64,000 nucleotides of DNA, taken from assembly GCF_017745275.1 (NCBI RefSeq), contig NZ_JAGHZS010000008.1, positions 310,001 to 374,000 on the forward strand, given 5' to 3'. Position numbers and translations under genes: made by a program. A model generated the notes under the pieces. That model made no database searches, was not told the DNA's origin, and was given only the letters and a program-made list of their open reading frames with translations. This document shows, piece after piece, positions 23,540-31,199 of this stretch. This DNA is from Chitinophaga sp. GTDB lineage: Bacteria; Bacteroidota; Bacteroidia; Chitinophagales; Chitinophagaceae. Each line of letters starts with the position of its first letter. Position 1 is the first letter of the stretch.

Positions 23540-24883
23540 TTGGGCATCCTTTCGGCAAGCAACGTATCCTATTTTTTACAAGCCAGCGCTCCCATTGGCA
23601 CCCCTAACGTGGTGGTGTTCCTGCTTGTTATATTTGTGCTGCTGCTGCTTACCTTCATCGTATCCGGGGCAGAAGTAGCTTTCTTTTCCTTAAACTATAA
23701 GGACCTGAATGTGCTTAAAACCCGGCAAAATGCCTCCGGTAAACTCATTACCAAATTACTGGAAAAGCCAAAATCACTCCTGGCTTCCTTACAAATAGCC
23801 GGTATCCTGTTGGCGATCGCCTTCATCATGATCACCAACTACCTCGTTACCCAGATGGAAGACCTGCAAACCTTGCCGGTAGTATCCCTCGTGGTGCGTA
23901 TTTCCGCTATTTGCCTGATTTTACTGTTCTTCGGCCAGATACTCCCCCGTGTATGGGCCGCACAAAACAATATTCGCTTTGCTACCTATTTCGCCTGGTT
24001 CGTAAGCCTGATCCACGCCACCATGGAACCGGTGAGCGACTTCTTCGTAAGCCTCAGCGGCAGCATCGAAGCCCGCCTGTTTCACCGCGGCACCGGCCCC
24101 GTTAACTACCAGGAAATTGATGAAGCCATCGAAATGAGCGTAGATCCTACTGCCTCCCAGGAAGAAAAAAATATCCTCAAAGGCATCCTCAAATTTGGCA
24201 ACATCACCGTTAAACAAATTATGCGCGGCCGCCTCGATGTAAACGGCGTAGAATACGACAGCTCCTTTGGCGATATCGTTAAAAGAGTGGCCGATCTCCA
24301 CTATTCCCGCCTCCCGGTATACAAAGACAACCTGGATAATATCGTAGGCGTGATCCATACCAAAGACCTCCTGCCCCACCTCGATAAAGGTGAATCCTTC
24401 GACTGGCACGAGGTAATGCGCCAACCTTTCTTTGTTCATGGCCATAAACTCATTGAAGACCTCCTCTCTGAATTCCAAAGCCGCCGCATGCACTTTGCCG
24501 TAGTGGTAGACGAATTTGGCGGTACCTCCGGTATCGTTACCCTGGAGGATATTATGGAAGAAGTGATTGGCGATATCAAAGATGAATTTGATGAAGAAGA
24601 ATTCAACTATAATAAAGTAGACAACTTCACCTATGTATTTGAAGGCAAAACCATGCTGAATGACGTTTGCCGGATCATGAACATCCCTCCCGAAGCCTTT
24701 GAAACCGTAAAAGGCGAAAGCGACTCCCTCGGTGGCCTCATCCTGGAGCTGGCCGGAAAATTTCCGGAAGAAAACAGCGTTATTAACTACAATAACTATG
24801 ATTTTACTGTACTGGAAGTCAATAAAATGCGCATCCAGAAAGTACAGGTAACCATCAGGCCGGACGCCGCTGACAAAGTATAA
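23540..24883 (+). CDS. gldE: Gliding-motility-associated protein GldE (CNNM/CorC family)
   Basis: 447 residues. Three or four membrane helices in the CNNM domain (FIVSGAEVAFFSLNYKDL, about residues 28-150) are followed by a CBS pair (about 205-335, with MRGRLDVNGVEYDSSFGDIV and FAVVVDEFGGTSGIVTLED) and a CorC_HlyC domain. No in-frame ATG precedes the first helix; TTG at 23540 is the only sensible start. GldE supports GldD and the T9SS/gliding machinery. gldD follows 21 bp later. Confidence 0.92.
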   Translation: MGILSASNVSYFLQASAPIGTPNVVVFLLVIFVLLLLTFIVSGAEVAFFSLNYKDLNVLKTRQNASGKLITKLLEKPKSLLASLQIAGILLAIAFIMITNYLVTQMEDLQTLPVVSLVVRISAICLILLFFGQILPRVWAAQNNIRFATYFAWFVSLIHATMEPVSDFFVSLSGSIEARLFHRGTGPVNYQEIDEAIEMSVDPTASQEEKNILKGILKFGNITVKQIMRGRLDVNGVEYDSSFGDIVKRVADLHYSRLPVYKDNLDNIVGVIHTKDLLPHLDKGESFDWHEVMRQPFFVHGHKLIEDLLSEFQSRRMHFAVVVDEFGGTSGIVTLEDIMEEVIGDIKDEFDEEEFNYNKVDNFTYVFEGKTMLNDVCRIMNIPPEAFETVKGESDSLGGLILELAGKFPEENSVINYNNYDFTVLEVNKMRIQKVQVTIRPDAADKV

Positions 24884-24904
24884 CGCCTGTTAAATAACCG
24901 AAAA

Positions 24905-25507
24905 ATGCCACATTTAAAAGGAAAGGCCCTCGCCATCATTTCCCTGCTGACGTTGTTGCTGGCAGCCTGTGAAAACGTACCTACTCCCAAGCCCAGAGGC
25001 TATTTCAATATCAAATTCCCGGAAAGAGCTTACCGAAAATTCGATATGCCGGACTATCCTTATACATTCGAATATCCGGCATATGCCAATATTGTAAAGG
25101 ATACCTCTTTTTTTGGTGCAGCACCGGAAAATCCTTACTGGATCAACATAGACTTCCCTACCATGAACGGGAAAATCTATATGAGCTATAAAATCATCGG
25201 CCCCGGTAACAATACTTTCCGTAAACTGGTGGACGACGCTTTCAAAATGACCTATAAGCATACCTATAAAGCCGAATACATCGATGAAAACGTGATCCAT
25301 ACACCCAATAACGTAAATGGCACTTTTTACGAAGTAGGCGGTAATGCAGCCTCCTCCAAACAATTCTTCGCTACCGACTCGGTCCGGCACTTCCTCCGTG
25401 GCGCCCTTTACTTTGACGCTACCCCCAATGCCGACTCCCTTGCACCCGTATACAAGTTCCTGGAACAGGATATGTGGCATATGGTGGAAACCCTCCGCTG
25501 GAGATAA
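24905..25507 (+). CDS. gldD: Gliding motility lipoprotein GldD
   Basis: 200 residues with a lipoprotein signal (LLTLLLAACENVP, Cys near residue 23) and the GldD-typical entry PKPRGYFNIKFPERAYRKFD. The remainder is a compact periplasmic domain without other known motifs. It is needed for gliding in Flavobacterium, where it acts with GldE. Its pairing with gldE supports membership of Bacteroidota; in non-gliding relatives the pair may serve type IX secretion. Confidence 0.94.
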   Translation: MPHLKGKALAIISLLTLLLAACENVPTPKPRGYFNIKFPERAYRKFDMPDYPYTFEYPAYANIVKDTSFFGAAPENPYWINIDFPTMNGKIYMSYKIIGPGNNTFRKLVDDAFKMTYKHTYKAEYIDENVIHTPNNVNGTFYEVGGNAASSKQFFATDSVRHFLRGALYFDATPNADSLAPVYKFLEQDMWHMVETLRWR

Positions 25508-25520
25508 GCTGGTAATGCTG

Positions 25521-25528
25521 TAACTTTG
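25521..25528 (+). promoter_or_regulatory. Bacteroidota -7 box for the DUF3109 gene
   Basis: TAACTTTG (TAnnTTTG), 45 nt upstream of ATG 25574 and just after the gldD stop. Confidence 0.5.
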
Positions 25529-25573
25529 TGGTCTTAACAAGATTGTCTGTATCAGGCATAAGACCGTTTCCCG

Positions 25574-26140
25574 ATGATTATCATTGACGACAAATACATA
25601 AGTGACGAAGTAATTGAAGAGCAGTTTGTATGCAATCTCTCTGCCTGCAAAGGCGCCTGTTGCGTTGCAGGCGATTGCGGCGCTCCACTCGACAAAGCAG
25701 AAGTAAAAACCCTGAAAAAGATTTATCCGCAAATCAAATCATACCTGCGGGAAGAGGGGATCCAGGAAATTGAACGCACCGGCACCAATACCACAGACGA
25801 TGAATATGGCTACGTAACGCCTATTGTGAATAAAGGCATTTGTGCCTACGCCACCATAGATGCCCACGGTATTGTAGGCTGCGGCATAGAAAAAGCCTAT
25901 AACGATGGTGTTGTGGACTTCAAAAAGCCCATCTCCTGTCATCTTTACCCCATCCGGATTAAGAAGTACGAAACATTTGAGGCGGTAAACTACGACCGCT
26001 GGGACGTTTGCAAGCCTGCCTGTAAAAACGGTAAAACCCTGCAAGTACCCGTATATCGTTTCCTCAAAGATGCTTTGATCAGAAAATACGGCACGGAATT
26101 TTATGAAGTGCTGGATAAAATTGCAGGGGAATACAAGTAA
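25574..26140 (+). CDS. DUF3109-family cysteine-rich protein
   Basis: 188 residues starting MIIIDDKYISDEVIEEQFVC. Cysteines cluster as CNLSACKGACCVAGDCG near residues 21-37, with others in GICAY, GCGIE, SCHLYP and DVCKPAC. This is the DUF3109 pattern, related to zinc/iron-sulfur YkgJ-type proteins. The function is unknown. Family members are widespread in Bacteroidota next to housekeeping genes. Confidence 0.9.
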   Translation: MIIIDDKYISDEVIEEQFVCNLSACKGACCVAGDCGAPLDKAEVKTLKKIYPQIKSYLREEGIQEIERTGTNTTDDEYGYVTPIVNKGICAYATIDAHGIVGCGIEKAYNDGVVDFKKPISCHLYPIRIKKYETFEAVNYDRWDVCKPACKNGKTLQVPVYRFLKDALIRKYGTEFYEVLDKIAGEYK

Positions 26141-26186
26141 ATCGTTTTTGGATTTAACTATCTTTAATTAGGAACACTGCTTACTT

Positions 26187-27563
26187 ATGCATCAAATAGC
26201 ATCTACTTTTCTGGAAGAAAGTGAAAAAAAGGCGGCTGATCTGGGACACCGCCAGACCATCAACTTCAACATAGGTAAATATAATACGGCTGTAAAAGCC
26301 GGAAAGCAGCAGTTTTCCGATCTCGCCAGTGCAAGAGAACGCGCCAAAAATATTAAGTGGAGAGCTATTGAGCACCTCGATAACCTCCTGGAAGAATTCG
26401 AACAAAACTTTACCCGCCGCGGTGGTAAAGTGATCTGGGCTGAAACTGCAGAACAGGTACAACAGGAAATACTCGCTATCTGCAAAGCCAAACAATGTAA
26501 AAGCATTGTGAAAAGTAAATCCATGGCCACAGAAGAAGTACATCTCAATGCCTTTATGGAAAGTAATGGCATTGAATGTGTGGAAACTGACCTGGGAGAA
26601 TATATACAACAACTGGATGGCGAACCGCCCTATCATATTGTTACACCCGCCATGCACAAAAGCAAGGAAGATGTAGCCCGCTTATTTGCGGAAAAACTGG
26701 GCACCGATCCGGGTCTCACACCGGAGCAACTCACGCTCGTAGCCCGTGAGAAATTACGTCATAAATACCTGGAAGCTGAAATAGGCATCACCGGCGCCAA
26801 CTTCATCCTGGCCGATACAGGATCTGTAGCGGTAACGGAGAATGAAGGTAATGCCCGTTTAACTACCGCATTTCCCAAAACGCATATTGTACTGGTAGGA
26901 ATAGAAAAAGTATTGCCTTCTATTGCAGATCTGGGGCTGTTTTGGCCATTACTGGCTACTTACGGTACTGGTCAGCAGGTAACTGCTTACAACAGCATTT
27001 TTAGCGGCCCACGCCAGGAAGGAGAAACAGATGGTCCGGAAGAGATGTATGTGATCCTGATGGACAACGGCCGTACCAATATACTCCAGGATACTACTGC
27101 CCGCGAAAGCCTGTACTGCATTCGCTGCGGTTCCTGCCTCAATGCCTGCCCGGTTTACAAAAACATAGGCGGCCACACTTATGCAGCCACCTACAGTGGT
27201 CCTATCGGCTCCGTAATTACGCCACATCTGAAGGGCATGGATTCGTATATGCATTTGAGTTTTGCCTCTTCCCTCTGCGGCAACTGTACCGAGGTATGCC
27301 CCGTACGCATTAATCTGCATGAACTGTTATTGCATAACCGGCAAAAAGCGGTAGAAGAAAACTATACTTCCGGTGGTGAAAAATTTGCCTGGTTTGTATG
27401 GAAGCAGGGCTGTAGTAGTCGCAAGATGATGAACATGGCCAGCGGTAAAATGAAAAACTTCCTGTTGAAACGATTCTTTGCCAAGGGCTGGGGCGATAAC
27501 CGGGAATTACCTGTATTTGCCGCCAAATCCTTTAACCAGCAATGGAAAGAACGGAATAAGTAA
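26187..27563 (+). CDS. LutB-like iron-sulfur protein of lactate oxidation
   Basis: 458 residues. The N-terminal LUD domain (about 60-290) precedes two ferredoxin-type motifs, CIRCGSCLNACPVY and CGNCTEVCPVRINLHELL, which hold two [4Fe-4S] clusters. This is the LutB/YkgF layout of the LutABC L-lactate dehydrogenase complex. lutA and lutC are absent from the neighbourhood: the next gene is convergent and unrelated. The complex may be encoded elsewhere, or this protein may work alone. Confidence 0.88.
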   Translation: MHQIASTFLEESEKKAADLGHRQTINFNIGKYNTAVKAGKQQFSDLASARERAKNIKWRAIEHLDNLLEEFEQNFTRRGGKVIWAETAEQVQQEILAICKAKQCKSIVKSKSMATEEVHLNAFMESNGIECVETDLGEYIQQLDGEPPYHIVTPAMHKSKEDVARLFAEKLGTDPGLTPEQLTLVAREKLRHKYLEAEIGITGANFILADTGSVAVTENEGNARLTTAFPKTHIVLVGIEKVLPSIADLGLFWPLLATYGTGQQVTAYNSIFSGPRQEGETDGPEEMYVILMDNGRTNILQDTTARESLYCIRCGSCLNACPVYKNIGGHTYAATYSGPIGSVITPHLKGMDSYMHLSFASSLCGNCTEVCPVRINLHELLLHNRQKAVEENYTSGGEKFAWFVWKQGCSSRKMMNMASGKMKNFLLKRFFAKGWGDNRELPVFAAKSFNQQWKERNK

Positions 27564-27566
27564 ACG

Positions 27567-28775
27567 TTACTCCTTTTCCACTGTAAACTTCACTCTTACT
27601 TTTACTTTGGCAGGCTTTCTGTCTGAAGCAGGTGCCCATGCAGGTCCATCTTTGATAACCCTGATCGCTTCCGCATCACAGGCGTCATTGAGGTGGCGAA
27701 GGATCTTAAAGTCCTGCAGAGAGCCATCCGGCATAACGGTAAAGGATACACGTACAGTACCATTGTATTTATTATCCGGGTTAACTGTTTTGGTCCGGAG
27801 ATAGTTGTCATAGGCCGTTTCTCCTACTATGGGAGCGGGTGCATGATAAACTACTTCATCATCCGCATTACCTTCATTGGTGACACTTACACCTGCCACT
27901 GTTCCCTGTAAAGCTCTTTCTACACTGCTGGCGCTATCTTTCTGAATGACGCTCATTCCACGAATAGTGGTAGACGCCGCTGTACTATATCGCTTCCGCT
28001 GGACGCCATAACCGGTAATCACTACCTCATTTAAATTTTTAGACTGCGTATCAAGATTGCCTGCATTTGCATTACCATCCAACCCATTTTTTTCCTTTTT
28101 GGCATCAGCGGGAACCTTGAAATAATTCTCATGTGCGGGTTCCTGTTTCTTTTCAGGTGCAGTTACCGGCACTGTTTCTACAGATTTATTAACCGGTGCC
28201 GGTACAGGGCTATACGCTCTGGCTTCAGGTATGGCAGCCGGAGCTGGTTCTTCCGCAGCAGCAACGCGATCTTCCTTTGCCAGCGTTCCCGCTGCAGGAG
28301 CAGGAGGGGTTACCTTTTTAGCGGGTTGATCGGCGCTGGCCAATGCTGGCGGCGCGGGTACTGCAGGTGATATGGCGCTGCTTTCGCCTTGTGGCTGGGA
28401 ATCAGGCACGGAGGAGGCAGCCGGAGGTGTTACGCCGGCAATAGGCGCATGCTGTTGTTGCTCCCACAGGAACCAACCAGCAGAAAACATTAATAACAAG
28501 ATGGCGGCAGCGGCGACCCAGCGATAGTATAGTGCCCGCACCTTTCCTTTTTCCGGTGCTACACGTGCTTCCAGCCTGGAAACCAGGTCAGCCTGATGTG
28601 ACTGCTGCTCCGGAGCGTGCGAAGCATATCCTTCCAACGCATCGGCCAGGAACGGATCGTCCAGGGCCTGGCGCTCCAGGTCGTGCATCGCCTTATCGTC
28701 CAGCTCTCCGGCCAGGTACTGGCGGATGAGGCCGGCGAGGGCTTCCGGTTTTATATGTGGTCGCTTATCAGACAT
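27567..28775 (-). CDS. Anti-sigma-like membrane protein with SusC-plug-like segment and TonB C-terminal domain
   Basis: 402 residues in an unusual order: a cytoplasmic anti-sigma-like N-terminus (LIRQYLAGELDDKAMHDLE, about 15-50), one membrane helix (about 84-104), a Pro/Ala-rich periplasmic stretch (110-215), a segment resembling the start of SusC/RagA receptors (LNEVVITGYGVQRKR at 248-262 and VERALQGTVAGVSVTN at 285-300), and a TonB-like C-terminal domain (about 335-402). Its start overlaps the stop of the ECF sigma gene by 8 bp, so it is the partner of that sigma factor. It may couple envelope TonB events to sigma release. Confidence 0.85.
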   Translation of the reverse strand: MSDKRPHIKPEALAGLIRQYLAGELDDKAMHDLERQALDDPFLADALEGYASHAPEQQSHQADLVSRLEARVAPEKGKVRALYYRWVAAAAILLLMFSAGWFLWEQQQHAPIAGVTPPAASSVPDSQPQGESSAISPAVPAPPALASADQPAKKVTPPAPAAGTLAKEDRVAAAEEPAPAAIPEARAYSPVPAPVNKSVETVPVTAPEKKQEPAHENYFKVPADAKKEKNGLDGNANAGNLDTQSKNLNEVVITGYGVQRKRYSTAASTTIRGMSVIQKDSASSVERALQGTVAGVSVTNEGNADDEVVYHAPAPIVGETAYDNYLRTKTVNPDNKYNGTVRVSFTVMPDGSLQDFKILRHLNDACDAEAIRVIKDGPAWAPASDRKPAKVKVRVKFTVEKE

Positions 28776-29346
28776 CTTGTTTCTCCATACATATTTTCAG
28801 GTTCCGCTTTCCGTTCTGGATGTAGCTTTTAACCTTGTTCATGTCATATCCGGTGATGACGCTTACTTCCCGGTAGCTTTTCTCCTGTAAATAAAACAGG
28901 TCAACGCTACGTTTTTGTTCTTCCGGTAAGGTTTCCAGACATTTCTCCATACTCCGGAGGTTGTCTTCCAGCGTCATTCCGTTTTCATGATGCCCTATTT
29001 CTTCATTTTCCACAACAGGGTGATCATCTATTGATACTTGTCTTGATTCCTTGTTTTTCATGGCCCGCAGCTTCATCAAGCAGTGGTTGCGGGTCAATAC
29101 GTGGAGCCAGCTTTTAAAATTCTGGACTTCATGCTGCTTCAGTTTGCCGATCAGTTCCTCAAAGATCTGCATTACTGCGTCCTTACTGGCTTCTTCATCA
29201 AAATATTTCAGGCATACTCCATATACCAGGTTCATATAACGCTGGTAAAGTGCTGCAAGAAAATCCAGTTTGCCGGTGGTTTTATACTCCCGGATCAAAT
29301 CTGCATCATCTGCATCCTGCATGATATTTTGTTGAATAAAGGACAT
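28768..29346 (-). CDS. ECF-type RNA polymerase sigma factor
   Basis: 192 residues. Region 2 includes YQRYMNLVYGVCLKYFDEEASKDAVMQIFEEL and the -10 contact part NFKSWLHVLTRNHCL; region 4 is LPEEQKRSVDLFYLQEKSYREVSVITGYDMNKVKSYIQNGKRNL with its HTH. (Ends given: LPEEQ to KRNL.) Overlap with the downstream anti-sigma gene shows translational coupling. The factor is probably held at the membrane by that protein until an envelope signal arrives. Confidence 0.93.
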   Translation of the reverse strand: MSFIQQNIMQDADDADLIREYKTTGKLDFLAALYQRYMNLVYGVCLKYFDEEASKDAVMQIFEELIGKLKQHEVQNFKSWLHVLTRNHCLMKLRAMKNKESRQVSIDDHPVVENEEIGHHENGMTLEDNLRSMEKCLETLPEEQKRSVDLFYLQEKSYREVSVITGYDMNKVKSYIQNGKRNLKICMEKQDV

Positions 29347-29353
29347 CTGGAAC

Positions 29354-29510
29354 AGCTATTAGCTTTTTGCCGCTAGCTTTTAGAATTATATTGATTTACA
29401 AGCCAACAATACTATTATTTTTTTTCGAATGTTATGCAGTTTAAATGGGAAAGCATCGGAAAAATCCGATGCTTTCCAGTTTTTATTGCTAGCAGCTAAA
29501 AGCTAACATT
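29354..29510. repeat. Heptad-arm hairpin element E with nested terminator
   Basis: Left arm AGCTATTAGCTTTTTGC at 29354 onward and right arm TTGCTAGCAGCTAAAAGCTAAC near 29486-29507 pair imperfectly (a few mismatches). Between them lies a separate perfect 13-bp hairpin (29448-29477). The right arm touches the purH stop codon at 29509. The left arm starts 8 nt upstream of the ECF sigma ATG, so the element fills the purH-sigma gap. Confidence 0.7.
29448..29477 (-). terminator. Hairpin terminator of purH
   Basis: GGAAAGCATCGGA / TCCGATGCTTTCC, 13-bp perfect stem with a 4-nt loop, 32 bp after the purH stop on the minus strand. The following T-run is weak, so a Rho-independent role is probable rather than sure. 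Confidence 0.6.
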
Positions 29511-31023
29511 AGTGTCTGAAATGTCTCATGCCAGTCATCACCATCACCATATCATGTTCTTTGCAGAACTCTACGGAGTCATTGTCTCTTACAGAACCAC
29601 CTGGCTGAATTACAGCATTGATACCGTTTTCATGAGCAATGCTTACGCAATCATTGAATGGGAAGAAAGCGTCAGATGCCATCACAGCGCCTTTCAGGTC
29701 AAAGCTAAACTGTCCGGCTTTTTCAATAGCATGACGTAAAGCATCGATACGGGAAGTTTGTCCGCAACCTTTACCGATCAGTTGTTTGTCTTTTACCAGG
29801 GCAATGGCATTAGATTTCAGGTGTTTGCAAACAATATTGGCGAACTCCAGGTCAGACTTCTCCGCTGGTGTAGCCGGACGGGCGCCTACTTCATTCCATT
29901 CTTTGTAGTTGCCGTTGTCGCTGTCTTGCAGCAATACGCCGTTCAATACGTTTTTGAACATGTATTTGCTTTTCACCGGTTGTTTTTGTTCCAGCAAAAT
30001 GCGGTTCTTTTTCGCTTGCAGCACAGTGAGAGCGTCAGCGTCAAATCCTGGTGCAATGAGGATTTCGAAGAAAATTTCGCTGATAGACTCGGCAGTAGTT
30101 TTGTCGATTATCTTGTTAGTGACCAGTACGCCACCGAAAGCGCTTTCCTTGTCTCCAGCCAAAGCAGCTTCCCAGGCTTCTTTCAGGGTATTGCGGGAGG
30201 CAATACCGCAAACATTGGTATGCTTGATAACAGCGAAGGTAGTGGCTTCAAACTCCTGGATCAACTGACAGGCTGCATCTACGTCTACCAGGTTATTGAA
30301 GGATAATTCTTTACCATGCAGTTTGTTGAATATTTCATCCAGGTTGCCGTAGAAAACGCCACGCTGGTGAGGGTTTTCTCCATAACGGTTTACCTGTCCC
30401 TGTGGAACAGAGAGCTGGAAGTTAGCACCAGGTTCGTTATTAAGGAAATATTGAGAAATGGCAACATCATAGTGAGCGCATATTTCAAATGCTTTAGCAG
30501 CAAAGCTTCTGCGGTCTTCAATGGTAGTGGCACCATTGTTATCGGTTAATACTTTTTCAAGGTCAGCATACTGATTTTTAGAAGCCACAATCACTACATC
30601 TTTATAGTTTTTGCCGGCTGCACGGATCAGGGAAACACCGCCAATATCAATTTTTTCGATGATAGTTTGCTCTACAGTGGTGCTCTTTACTGTTTCTTCA
30701 AATGGATACAGGTCTACAATCACCAGGTCAATTTCAGGGATCTGGTATTCTTTCAGTTGTTCCAGGTCCTGCGGGTTATCACGACGAGCGAGGATACCAC
30801 CAAATACTTTTGGATGCAGGGTTTTAACACGTCCACCCAAAATTGAAGGGTAAGCAGTCAGGTCTTCAACTGCTACACACTTCACGCCCAGGTCCTCGAT
30901 AAATTTTTGCGTACCGCCGGTAGAATAGATGGTAACACCTTGTTCACCCAACTTTTTAACAATGTTCTCCAGGTTATCTTTATAGAAAACGGAGATCAAA
31001 GCGGATTTAATTTGCTTTTGCAT
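29509..31023 (-). CDS. purH: Bifunctional AICAR transformylase/IMP cyclohydrolase
   Basis: 504 residues. The N-terminal MGS-like cyclohydrolase domain (1-about 190) starts MQKQIKSALISVFYK and includes GVTIYSTGGTQKFI and GRVKTLHPKVFGGIL. The transformylase domain has RYGENPHQRGVFYG and the catalytic Lys-His in IKHTNVCGIA. It performs the last two steps of purine synthesis to IMP. Length is normal. A -7 box lies 60 nt upstream and element E follows its stop. Confidence 0.97.
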   Translation of the reverse strand: MQKQIKSALISVFYKDNLENIVKKLGEQGVTIYSTGGTQKFIEDLGVKCVAVEDLTAYPSILGGRVKTLHPKVFGGILARRDNPQDLEQLKEYQIPEIDLVIVDLYPFEETVKSTTVEQTIIEKIDIGGVSLIRAAGKNYKDVVIVASKNQYADLEKVLTDNNGATTIEDRRSFAAKAFEICAHYDVAISQYFLNNEPGANFQLSVPQGQVNRYGENPHQRGVFYGNLDEIFNKLHGKELSFNNLVDVDAACQLIQEFEATTFAVIKHTNVCGIASRNTLKEAWEAALAGDKESAFGGVLVTNKIIDKTTAESISEIFFEILIAPGFDADALTVLQAKKNRILLEQKQPVKSKYMFKNVLNGVLLQDSDNGNYKEWNEVGARPATPAEKSDLEFANIVCKHLKSNAIALVKDKQLIGKGCGQTSRIDALRHAIEKAGQFSFDLKGAVMASDAFFPFNDCVSIAHENGINAVIQPGGSVRDNDSVEFCKEHDMVMVMTGMRHFRH

Positions 31024-31083
31024 GAATGGAAAACATTAGAAATTAATAACATAGGCTCCCTGGTCTGGAACCGAAAAGAAGCG

Positions 31084-31091
31084 CAAAGTTA
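31084..31091 (-). promoter_or_regulatory. Bacteroidota -7 box for purH
   Basis: The minus strand reads TAACTTTG (TAnnTTTG), about 60 nt upstream of the purH ATG. No purine-responsive operator was recognised. Confidence 0.5.
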
Positions 31092-31199
31092 ACACCTAAC
31101 AATCATTTTTCCATTTATCAGCCATATTTGGTAATAAAAACAGCATTTTTAAGATGTAAACAGTTATTAAATAGTCTTTTATTTCGCCATTCTTTTCTA

